Positions 1 through 10,754 of a stretch of DNA of 64,000 nt are shown here, piece after piece. Positions within the stretch are counted from its first letter, which is position 1. Every line of letters begins with the position of its first letter. The notes under the pieces were generated by a model. The model saw only the letters and a program-made list of their open reading frames with translations, did not search any database and was not told the DNA's origin. This DNA comes from Caenorhabditis elegans (taxonomy: Eukaryota > Nematoda > Chromadorea > Rhabditida > Rhabditidae): contig NC_003279.8 of assembly GCF_000002985.6 (NCBI RefSeq), positions 5,828,001 to 5,892,000 on the forward strand, read 5' to 3'. A program made the translations under genes and the position numbers.

Positions 1-1389
1 AATGCTTATCATTTATTCAATTTTTTCATTATTTCTTGTTAAATAATCTTCTCAAATCGCTGTAAAAATCGTATATAATTTTTTTCATATTGCGTTTTCA
101 GGGCTCATGAACCTATTAAAAATTTTAAGAACTTTTCAAAACTTTCCTTACTTCTACTACAAATCGGCATTGACGAAAAAATGCGCGCAAAGCCTCAAAA
201 ACCAAGAAAAACCACAAGAAGACCCAAAAAATATTTGCATAAGCATAAATATCGCCCCGCTTCGCACAAAAAACGTGTCAGTATTGGTGCCCGGCCGGCG
301 CGCCAATATTCTCTTCGTTCTCTTGCTCTTCTCGTTCAGATTCATGTTCGTTCCTTCGGAAAATGACATTTATATTTTTATTCAAAAAATAATCCATCGA
401 AATTATTTAGGTTGAAGCAAATTTTATTGCGAAACGAACTAGACAAAACATAACTTGTCAATCGATCCCCTTCACGAAATGCTCATTAGAACTATCTTTT
501 ATACTTTATATTGAACAGTTAAAAAATTTCTGCAATCAAAAGAAAATCCGTGTCATGTGTCTATTTCAGTTTCAAAGAGCGCTGAGTCCATATGCTGAGC
601 TTATACTCCTTTTAATATAAAATAATCTCTCTGGATACGTTGTCAATCACCTAATAGTGTTTTTCAAATATTTAGTTTTTGACATCTTATTTGAAAGGAT
701 ACTTTTTTTAAAAACAAAATTCCAGAAAATTTATCCTCAAAATATTAATATTTAAAAATCAGTAAGCAATTAATTTTTGGAATATATTTTTATCACAGCA
801 CTTTGTAAATTTTCCAGAATATTTTGTTTCGTTAAGCTAAATCAGGTCGAGTTTTGTTGTTTCCGAGAATGTTTCGCCTATAAAATAATCCAATAGATCA
901 AGGCAGAAGAACCATGCCACGTGTCATTTCTTATCTATGTTCTCCTTTTTCTTCCCATTTCTCTTGCATTTCTCTCAACAAAATGTGCGTATCGGTATTG
1001 GAGGCCAAACACGAACCCTCACACCTCCCGCGCGTATTCGCCCATTTACCCTCTTTTTCTCACTGTCTCTCTTCTCGACACACTATCTTTCAATTTCTTG
1101 TTGCCTCTCAAATACATCGCTCCATTTTTTATTCGGATAAATTCAGATTTCTTGTTTTTTTGATTTTAGTAATCGATGAAATTTGAAATTAGTTTAATGC
1201 GGAACTTGATATTTTGTTTTTCACAAAAATAATTAATGAATGTAAACAGCGCGAAAAAGTGACAAAATGCAACCAAGATTTTAAAATTTTCTGAAAACTT
1301 CAAAATTGCTTTGAGATTTTATTAGAATCGTCATATTTTTCTTTCAAATTTCAACGTGCTAAAAAAAAATTGAAAATCAATTAATTTCA
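1..1389. other. Upstream region without supported gene
   Basis: AT-rich sequence lying before the first coding exon of the oxysterol-binding-related gene. A good splice acceptor ends at about position 100, followed by 102 open codons on the plus strand, but that translation has no recognisable domain and no downstream exon I could join to it. A GC-rich patch near 285-305 (ccggccggcgcgcc) stands out. The region probably holds the promoter and outron of the gene at 1400. Confidence 0.5.
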
Positions 1390-1399
1390 GCATCCACAA

Positions 1400-4300
1400 A
1401 TGGAAGGTCCGCTCTCAAAATGGACCAATATGGTTCATGGATGGCAATATCGGTGGTTTAAAATAGAAAATGACACTCTTTTATACTACACATCACGCGA
1501 AAAAATGCTCAAAGGGCAACAAAGAGGTAAAGAGATACTGGTTTCTTCGAAAAATCTTTTAAAAATATATTTCCAGGTCAAATTCGTCTTACCGGTGCTG
1601 TGGTGGGTATAGATGGTGAGAATAATAGTTTATTCACAATCACAGTCGAAGGAAAAACGTTTCACATGCAAGGCCGAGATCTTCGAGAACGAAATCAATG
1701 GGTTCGAATTCTTGAAAATTCGATTCGTGCGAGTAGTGGATACGCAAAAAATGTATCCGTCGGTACTACTCCATCTCAACATTTTAAACAACGAACTGAA
1801 GAAGCAAATGAATTTTTAAAAACTCTAGTGGAAAAAGTGAAAGCACTGGAACAATTGAAAAGTGGAGAACGAGCTGTAGATGAAAAGAAAACAATTGATT
1901 CATTGATTGCGGCGAGCAATAATTTGACGAATAATGTGAAACATGCTATTATCTATCTTCAGGTTTGTAATTTTTCATTTAATGTTAAAATTGTATATCT
2001 GATAATAGTATTGTAAACTCCCAATATTTTGAGATGCCGTCGCAAAAAATTTATGGCAGTTAAAAAAAAATTGAAACTGCTTTCTCATTTAAGTTCCCTG
2101 CATCTTGTCGGTTTCTATTCATTACTTTAAATCCCCCCAAAACAGCGTTTTATTGGAAAAAGTTCAATTCAAAACAAGTTTTAACAGGAAAAGTAAGAAG
2201 AAACCGACAAAATTCGATAGAAGAATATAATGTCCTTGAAAAAAAATAAGCCAAAACTTTTTTTTGCAAAGCTTCCATTTAAATAATGCGTGCGTCTTTA
2301 CGAAGATCTTTCAAAATCTTGCGAAGTTACGAATATTGTGAGCATAATGCCGGAAATTTAGATTTTTCGAAAAAAAAGCCATAAAAGGAGAAGATTTTCC
2401 TACTTTTTTCCTGAGAATACTCAACTTAACTAAAAAATTAAAAATCACATAAGCATCACGTCATACAAAAAAGAGCTTCTAACAAAATCTCAAATTTCAG
2501 ATGGCTCAAGCTCGTCTCGATCCGAATATGAAGACTGAAAAGTTGATGTTCACACATCCGGATTTGAATGAAAAGGTAATTTTTTGAAATATTGGAATTC
2601 TATTTCAAAAATTAAACCTTTTCAAAAAAAAAACTGTAATCGGTAAAAGTAGCATAGAAAAACGAGGTTATTTCTAATTTCAGTTTAAATTAAAAATTGT
2701 AAACTTATTTTTGCACTTTTAAAAATAAAAACTTATTTTAAATTCCAAATGAACTCTTATTCTTCAGTCATTTATCACTTTTTCAAAAAAGTTGACTCAA
2801 AGTAACCAAAAGTTGGCTGTTATTGACAATTAATCACTTGACAGAGTATTGAATGACGTCATTTCTAATTTCAACTCAATTTTTTTAAACTAATCATTAG
2901 CATTTCTCAGGAGAAAGTTGCGTACGGATGAAATACCTTGTTTTTTTTTAAATTTATAAATTAAAATAAGTTTAAATTAAATAAATTACATAATTTCAAA
3001 GTCTGCGACTATCTCATCACTAAATTGTCAAATATCTTTTATTGGGAAATCACAGATCAAATTGATCACAATGCGCATTGTCAAGTGACATAGACAATTT
3101 TAATGTGTTATGAAGTATGTGTAATCATTAATATTTTCAATTTTTTCCATTACTAACAAATATCTATGTCTCGAAGTTTTTTTTTTCCATTAAAAATTAA
3201 TTGATATTTATTAAGAAAAATCAACAATCAGAATTCGTTCTCGACTACAAATTATGATAACAAGAACGTTCTTTTGATTTCTTATTCTTTTGCAACAATC
3301 GAGAATTTCTGATTTATTACCCTTGACTGGGGTCCAACCACCATGTCGAATTACACCTTTTTCTAAAAATTTTCGTCATTTCATCACGTGATATTCTATA
3401 TACGTGATGATATAGTTTGACTTTAGAAATCACATTATTTTGAAAATAGTCTTTTTTTGTTTTTTACGCTGAAATTTTGGAGATAGGAAATTCAAAATTC
3501 ACGATTACTATAAGATTAAAACAATTTCCGCACCATTCGCTTCTAAAAACGTTTTTATTGGTTTTTGTTTTATTGTTTCACATTCAAAAATTTCTCAAAT
3601 TGTTCCCCCTTCTTTTTTCAAAGCGGAGGTCTTTTTCTCCCCCCACGTTTTCCTTTTTTGTAGTTATGATGTGAGACTGATGCTACAGAGCACATAGATC
3701 TAAAGAGACGCAGAATGAACAAGAAACCCCACTGACAGTCACGGCTAGGAAATATTCGTGTCAGGATTATTTCGAAGTTTGAATTGGGTTTGATATATTT
3801 TTTTCATAAGTTTTAAAAATTATTAAGTTCTCATATAGAAGATTGACGAGGTATGGGGAATATATTTAAATATCTCCAAAATTTATTTCTTAAAACTGAA
3901 AATTTATTAAAATATACACGTTTTGATGACTAGTTTGACTAATTTTAATATATAGGCAAACGTGAAAATTATAATTAATTAAAAAAAAAAGTAAATGTGA
4001 AAAATATTCATTTCCTAGTAGTTTTGAACAAAGAGTGACTCTTTCTCGTTCTTATCAAAAAGTTCAAAAGCAAATGTGCATAACGAAAAAACGTATACAG
4101 CCGTCGTCACGTGAAACTCCTGGAACAGTTTCTGATTCAACACAGACAAGCACTGACAAACCGATTTCTGGAATTCAACATCTCGATCATTTGAAACCAC
4201 AACGGGCCGAGTCGTATGCGAGGTGGGTTTTTTGATATTTTAAAAATTTCTAACGTGTTCCTCCAATTCACTCGTATCTGAGAATGCTATTTGAACCAAA

Positions 4301-6311
4301 TTGAATTTTTGTTTTTTCGGGAGCGCCCGGATATGTGTTTCGCTCCAACTAGTGCCAATGTCCTTATTGTCAACTTTTTTTTCTTGCAGCAGTGACGAAG
4401 AAGAGTTCTACGACGCTGACGAGGAACTGATCGACTTGGATAATTTTGAAAGTGAGAAGAGTGGACAAGAATCAGGAGATTCTAATAGAACTAGTGACGC
4501 TGCAATTATGTCATCGGTGGGTTTATAAAAATGAAGAATACGAGCTAAATCGTTATTTTATTATTTAAAATTGAAATAAATTGTTTTCAGGATGAAGATG
4601 GATACGATTTTGGTGACTCGAATGAAGATTTCGATGAGATTTATAACAATGCTGAAGAGCACGACATTGGAAATGTTCAACAGGATCATGGATCCGTTCT
4701 TATGCATCTTCTGAGTCAAGTGAGCGTTGGAATGGATTTGACGAAAGTAACTCTTCCGACATTTATTTTGGAACGTCGTTCACTTCTTGAAATGTATGCC
4801 GATTTCTTCGCCCATCCGGATCTTTTCATTGCAACCAATGGAAATGATTCGGCAGAAAAGAGAATGATGTAAGTTTCGGAAATTATTCAAAAATCTAGAA
4901 AATTGGTCTCCAATCAGGAAACTTATTTATAATTTTTCAGCGCAGTCGTTCGTTACTATCTCAACTCTTTCTATGCTGCACGAAAAAGTGGAGTTGCCAA
5001 GAAACCATACAATGCTATTCTCGGAGAAACTTTCCGTTGTAGATACAGTGTCCCCAACTCGTCATTGAGCGGAAAAAAGACTGAAAGTGGTCCATGGCCA
5101 GGTTCTGATGAAAAACAATTGACTTTCATTGCTGAGCAGGTATTAATTATTTTCATTTTGAATAGAGGATGAAATCAAAAGTCGAAAAATCAAAAAATTG
5201 AAAAAAAAATATTCAGAAAATGAACAATAATATTCCATTTTTTAAAAATCATTTTGTTTTATGTTGATGAAAAAACATTTATAAAAAATGTCTTCTATTT
5301 AAAAAGAGAAAAATGACCAAAATTGCAACATATTTTATCGAAAAATCGATTTTTTTTCTCGAAATATTGGAAAACCGCAGAATTTTTGATTTTTCGATTT
5401 CAGGGAAAATCGAAAAACCGTGCCCTTGTCTTGAATCAAGATATTTTAGAAAATTCCTGTAATTCACGCAATTAAATATTTCAGGTCAGTCATCATCCAC
5501 CAATTTCGGCATTCTACGCTGAAATGCCATCCGAAGGGATTTCATTTAATGCTCATATCTACACAAAATCATCCTTCCTTGGTCTCTCAATTGGTGTTGC
5601 AAGCATTGGAGAAGGTATTCTAACACTTCATAACTATGGTGATGAGCAATACACAATCACATTCCCATCTGGATACGGACGATCCATTATGAGTACTCCA
5701 TGGTTCGAATTTGGTGGAAAAGTGAAGGTTGAATGTGAAAAGACTGGATATCGTGCTGATATTGAGTTCCTCACCAAACCGTTCTTTGGTGGTAAACCGC
5801 ATCGAATTCAAGGATCAATTTGTCGTGATGGTGCCAAGAAACCGGTATTGACGCTTCGTGGAGAATGGAATGGAACAATGTATGCAAAAACACAAAATGG
5901 AGAAGAATATGTATTTGTTGATGTCAAAGCAAAACCTGAAGTTAAGAAAGAATGTGTTCCTGTTATGCAACAAGGGAAACGGGAGAGCAGAAGGTTAGAA
6001 GAAAACATTTTCATCCTGACAGAAAATTTGAAAAGTTCTGACATTTTTTTCAGATTGTGGAGACATGTGACAGCAGCTTTGCTCAGAAATCGTATTCAAA
6101 CTGCCACTACATCGAAAAGATTCATCGAGCAGAGACAACGGAAAGAAGCGAAGGTATTTATTATATTCTCAGTTTCGACAACATAACATTCTAATTCTTT
6201 CAGGAACGCCTCGAAAGTGGTGAAAAGTGGACGCCGCTTCTTTTCGACACAACTGACAAGGACGGTGAATGGATGTATAAGCAGAAGTTCGGTGTCAGAA
6301 AAGCAGTTTGA
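1400..6311 (+). CDS. Oxysterol-binding protein-related protein (PH + FFAT + ORD)
   Basis: Predicted lipid-transfer protein of the OSBP/ORP family, which moves sterol or phosphoinositide between membranes at contact sites. Exons read as 1400-1526, 1577-1962, 2501-2575, 4019-4222, 4390-4516, 4591-4868, 4941-5139, 5485-5993, 6054-6153 and 6204-6311. The start follows a TTTCAG acceptor at 1390, typical of SL1 addition. The N-terminus is a PH domain ([20 protein letters not shown]). An acidic stretch in exon 4390-4516 contains [11 protein letters not shown], matching the FFAT core EFFDAxE. The ORD domain carries the family signature [12 protein letters not shown] across the 5139/5485 junction and the later KLWRHVT-like SRRLWRHVT. 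The phase between 2575 and 4019 does not match, so at least one exon is missing from this model. About 704 aa are accounted for. It is an obr family member, but I cannot say which number. It converges with the channel gene downstream. Confidence 0.9.
4412..4447 (+). other. FFAT-like VAP-binding motif in the ORP gene
   Basis: The codons here read EEFYDADEE, preceded by SSDE. The canonical FFAT core is E-F-F-D-A-x-E with an acidic upstream tract. The match has Y for the second F, which the family tolerates. FFAT motifs bind the MSP domain of VAP proteins in the ER membrane, so this places the protein at ER contact sites. The binding itself is inferred. Confidence 0.7.
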
Positions 6312-6821
6312 GTGTCCACCATATTTGTGCTAAATAGATTTGAATTTGTGTGTAATACGAGTATAATTGCCTAAATTAGTTCAGTTTTGAACTCCATCTT
6401 GTGTGGTTTTTCCTGCATCCAGCTCCACTCTCAGTTTCTCTGTGCTCATTTCCCCAATCATTTTTTCTTGCTCCACCCGCCCCTTCAACTTCTCCCAATT
6501 TTTCTTGTGCTATTGAAATGTGTGTACTTATTCTCATAAATTGAGCAGCAAGAAGTGAGCATGAGCTTTGATATTCTAACTCGGTGATCAGATGTAAAAC
6601 GATTATGGATTTATTTATAGATAAAATTTTGCAAACGATTAACTCAAAGTTCCACTTTATTCGTGATTTGTCCCCTTTTATTAACATATTTGATCTCCGT
6701 CGTGTACTTTCGAATTTCCTTTTTAAATCTTTTCTCCATATTTTCCTCAGGTGAGAAGCTCATCACGTCGACCACAGAAGCTAGTTTTCTGGAAATTAAT
6801 TTATTTTGATTATTGAGTGAT
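6312..6821. other. Convergent 3' region between ORP and TWK genes
   Basis: About 510 bases between two opposing stop codons. It should contain both 3' UTRs. I see no coding signal beyond chance open frames and no convincing structured element. Confidence 0.6.
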
Positions 6822-9392
6822 TCACACACGGAAACCATACGTTGAAGCCTTTCCACCAAGTGAAGCAACATCTTCGTGACGAGAAAAACTTCTTTCCTCC
6901 AAATCTTGCTCATCGGCAAATTTAATAACTTCCATTGTTTGAGGCATAAATGCAATTGTATCACGACGCTCATTCAGTTTGTCATTTGCGGTATTTTCGT
7001 GCATATACTGGAAAAAAGAAAGAACCAAAATCTAAAACCTAGATTTTAAATATGAAGTACCTCCAAAATGTCCAAGGTGGTAATTTTCTCTTTTTCTGGA
7101 TATCGTTTTCTTATTTCTTCAATTATTTTCAACAATTCTTTCACTTGAACATCCATTTGTTCTTTTGGCTGTCTTCTTTTGAAATTAATTCGACGTCCAA
7201 AATAATGAATTTTCATAAATAGCTCTTTGAGTTCCAATGCCGCCAATTCGGCACTCATTGAGAGAACTGCTACTCCTGGAAAAAAAGATAATTTATGATG
7301 ATGATTCGCTTGGTTTCATAACGAAAGAAGCGGCAACGATGTCCCGCTGTTTTTAGTTCCTCTTGCAGTCCTCTACAGACGTACCTACATAATGCCTTCA
7401 TGCCTACATGGATGCCTACGTACCTTCACACTCTCTGCCTCTATCTCATGCCTGCCAACTTACGTGCCAATGTCATATCCCCATTATGCCATTATGTCTA
7501 CCATTATGCCTACCGCATAACTGATTAACTACTGCATACCTACGTGCCTGCTAAATGCTTACCGCATACGGCCTTTTGAATGCACCTACGTACCTACCAA
7601 ATGCCTATCATTGTGCCTATTGCACGCCAACCTTCCTATGGGCGTGTTTACGTGCCCACTGAATCCCTGTCTACGACCAAATATTGTTTTTTTTTTAATT
7701 TGGATTTTTCGCCTGTTTTAAAGGGTCCTAAAAACCGGTAAAACTTACCACACGTGACGAACACAAAAATATAAATAATAGTGAGAATATGATTGAGTTC
7801 ATTCGGCATCTCACTCATTGTCAAATTGGCAACCAAATTGAATGTGAGAAAGAAAGATTCAATAAACGTGGCACGCCCTCCTGCAGCAATATACAGTACT
7901 CCACCCAACATACAGAATATCAAAAGAATCGAAGCATTTATCACTAGAGGTAATCGTTTCTCAGGCATTTCATCTGAATCAGTTGTCTGTTCTTCTTCTA
8001 ATTGAACATCTTTTTGTGTTGTACACTCTGAAATTGTCGATCCAGTGTCTTGAACAAGTCTTTTGAATGCATGTAAACGACGTTTCTCATCACGAGCACG
8101 ATGTCTTTCCAATATTACAGTTTTCATTATTTTCAGCTTATGCACTAGATCCAGGTACTGAAATATAAAAAATATATTATTTATTCTACTACTAGAGAAA
8201 ATGACCATCAACTTTAGGCACCACTTTTTCGAATTTTGGAGATTCTAAAACTCCTAACTGCTATTTAGTAACATGTAGTATATTATATTTAATTTAACAG
8301 CCATCAATCAAGCTCCGAAATAAGCTCTCAATTAGCTTTCAAAGATTTTGAAAATACCTAGATAGAGCATCTCACGGTTCTCTAGTTAGTTCATATAATT
8401 TTCAAAGAAAAAGGTCTATAACAGGTGATAAGTGTACCAACCTTTGAATACAATTCCAAAACAATATGTGATAAAAATCGTCCAAAATCAACAGCTGCCA
8501 GAACCATCATTGGAATTCCAACTAATCCATAAATTATTGCAAAACACTGCCCTATTGGGGTAACCGGAACGGCATAAGCATATCCAGTTGTTGTCTGAAA
8601 TTTACATTAATTATCTTTCGGTGTACAGATATTTTTTTGTAATCAAAAATCTATCCATTTTAAATTTAAATTTTCAAAAATTCAAGACTGTCAGTTTAAT
8701 AGTTCTGGTTTTGATATTTCCTGTTCAACCGATTTCGTTCCGTTTAAACTGTATATTTCAATGGCATGTTGAGAATTATAAGAATTTAAGATATAAAAAG
8801 TGTTTTTAAAAAGCTACCAAAATGCTAAGAGCATATAAAATAGAGCTTCTTTTAGTCCATCTTGGTGGCAAAGCATCATCACTTATTCCAGAAATTGTTG
8901 ATTTAAATTCTCGTCCTTCATGATAAGTGGATAATCTGAATGGCAAAAATCTGCAATCAGTTAAATTTAATACACTTACCCAGATAAATGCTTCAATAAT
9001 TTTGGTTTATACTCTTCATATTTCTTATCATTTCCTATGAAAACCTTCACTTCATTTTCAATTTGTTTATATCTTTGCCGTATTAGATTCAACTTTGTCA
9101 TTTGAATTTTTTTGTCAGCATCATATTCCTGATAGTAGAATGCATAAGCTCCAATTAAAAGATATAAAAACAAGAAAACTGCAAGACCCACATGAGGAAG
9201 TGCCATTTTTAACATCTGAAAACGACAATTTTGTACCCATTTTGCTTGTTTTCACAAAATTTGTTCAAAAATAATTTTTTACTTTGTCCAATAAAAATCA
9301 AAAAATTTTATATAAAGTTGTAACTCTCTTACCTTTTTCAATTTATTTTGCACTGGTAATTCGGTGCTCGACGAATTTTCTTCTTCAGACAT
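6822..9392 (-). CDS. TWK-type two-pore-domain potassium channel subunit, atypical filters
   Basis: K2P (TWK) channel family member, 458 aa, from exons 9333-9392, 8980-9215, 8818-8935, 8442-8594, 7749-8157, 7061-7275 and 6822-7007, with all phases consistent. Four membrane segments are visible: M1 (HVGLAVFLFLYLLIGAYAFY), M2 (FAIIYGLVGIPMMVLAAVDF), M3 (LVINASILLIFCMLGGVLYI) and M4 (ILTIIYIFVFVTCGVAVLS). Two pore loops sit between M1/M2 and M3/M4, the standard K2P order. Oddly, pore 1 reads TTTGYAYAVP (residues 139-148), with Ala in place of the second filter glycine. Pore 2 reads NLTMSEMPNE (residues 300-309), with both glycines missing. A conducting K+ channel normally needs TxGYG/TxGFG-type filters, so this subunit may be non-conducting, regulatory or altered in selectivity. 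The family call is firm and the functional consequence is inference. Confidence 0.9.
7335..7672. repeat. Degenerate TGCCTACC/TACGTGCC repeat in TWK intron
   Basis: The intron between exons 7061-7275 and 7749-8157 contains some 25 imperfect copies of a short unit resembling atGCCTACcgtACcTac, such as tacgtacctaccaaatgcc and tgcctacatggatgcc. Unit length drifts between about 9 and 14 bases and the order is not strict, so it is a degenerate minisatellite. Smaller clusters of the same words occur near 12935-12975, 18595-18640, 19215-19370 and 23515-23535. Confidence 0.8.
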
Positions 9393-10282
9393 TTTAGCGT
9401 ATAGTATTCGGATAGAAATGTGTAAAAATGATGAAAAGCGTAGCATTCAATGAGACCCATATGGAAATTATGAAACCAGAATAATTTGGTAATTGTATTA
9501 GTTTAGAAATATTTGTTTAAGTTATTGTGTTCAATTTGTTTTGTTTAGGCAGCAACTGATTTGGATGAGAAGAGTTAAAAATAGGTTATTTAATCAATAA
9601 AAGCAATATGAAAAGTATTCCTCAGTAGGGTCTAACAATAAATACACTAATGGTCAAAATAATATAACTTATTCCAGTCTAAAAATATTCACGAATTTTC
9701 TTCTCCTAAATACTAGAAATTCTTAAATTTATCAAAAACCAGAAAAAATTGCAACATCTACAGTCAGTTTAAATTGTTTTTGAATTTTGGTATTTTGGTA
9801 TTTGAGAAACGTTCAAATCAGATTTTAAAAATATTGGATAGGTATTTTCGCACTCATACATCTTTGAAATAAAACATTAAGTTTTTTCTCAATACGTTTG
9901 AAAAAAGTACAGTACTACATAGTATATGCACACATTTTCCAAATATATATTATCAACAGAAAACTATTCTCATCATTCTATTTTCCCAATATTCCCATCC
10001 ACTTTGAATCACTAACAACAATCATGTGATTTCCTAAATGTTTTCCTTTTTTCAAATTGAAGAAAATCAACGCTGCGGAACACATTTTCCCGAAAAAAGC
10101 CGTCCGAGTTGTTCCCGTCCACACCTTTTTTCCCTCTCAAGAGTTATTCTTTTGTAGATTCTTTGGATCATTCACTTGATAGCCTAATAGTGGGCGTGTG
10201 TTTGTCTGTGCTCCGTTACGTGAAAAACGGAACAAATATTTTTTGAAAAAAAAACATTCGAATTTTTCCGTCGCGTCTCGAA
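9393..10282. other. Divergent intergenic region, TWK gene and 62-aa gene
   Basis: About 890 bases between the two start codons, so it should carry the promoters of both divergent genes. It is AT-rich with several poly-A/T tracts. I could not support a further gene or a specific binding site. Confidence 0.5.
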
Positions 10283-10754
10283 ATGCCCATTTCTCCTGCT
10301 GGTAGGTTTTTATAGACCTCTATTTGAAAATTTAGTTATGAATGTTTAAATAAGTGTCTCTAAAACTATAAAAAACCAATTTTTAGAGGAATCTTGGTAG
10401 ATGCTCACTTTTCAGCTCACATTGATTAAATCCTCAAAAGTTCACATATAATCATTGAAATTGTTTTTTGAAATAATTTTTTAAAAAGTTATGTTTGACT
10501 CATTCTGTTTTGGTTACTTTGGCAACTACCTGAACACAGTCTCCTGTATCAATTGCTCTTAAACTTTTTAATCGAAATTTTCAGATTCAACAAGCATTGC
10601 TCGTCAAAAACAACGTCGCATCGAACCACTTGTAATGCTTGATTCTCGGGATTACGGTAGTTGGAGGAATGGAACAACTCCATCGCCGAGCACAAATAAC
10701 AAAAGCCCTCCGGTATTTCAAAATGAGAAGAAGAGAGTTCATTGGCGGAAATAA
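10283..10754 (+). CDS. Small basic protein with C-terminal RVxW motif
   Basis: Two exons, 10283-10301 and 10585-10754, give a 62-aa product starting MPISPADSTSIARQKQRRIE. The intron has good borders (GTAGGT, TTTTCAG) and AATAAA signals follow at about 10829-10860. I do not recognise the gene. The protein has a basic N-terminal third, a Ser/Thr/Pro/Asn-rich middle and ends EKKRVHWRK. The KRVHW segment fits the [RK]-V-x-[FW] docking consensus for protein phosphatase 1, so a PP1-binding role is possible but only inferred from a short motif. Confidence 0.65.

Noticed and set aside
107-415. 102-codon open frame after a good splice acceptor
   Set aside because: No domain, no partner exon in phase, and overlapping open frames on both strands in an AT-rich region; treated as chance.
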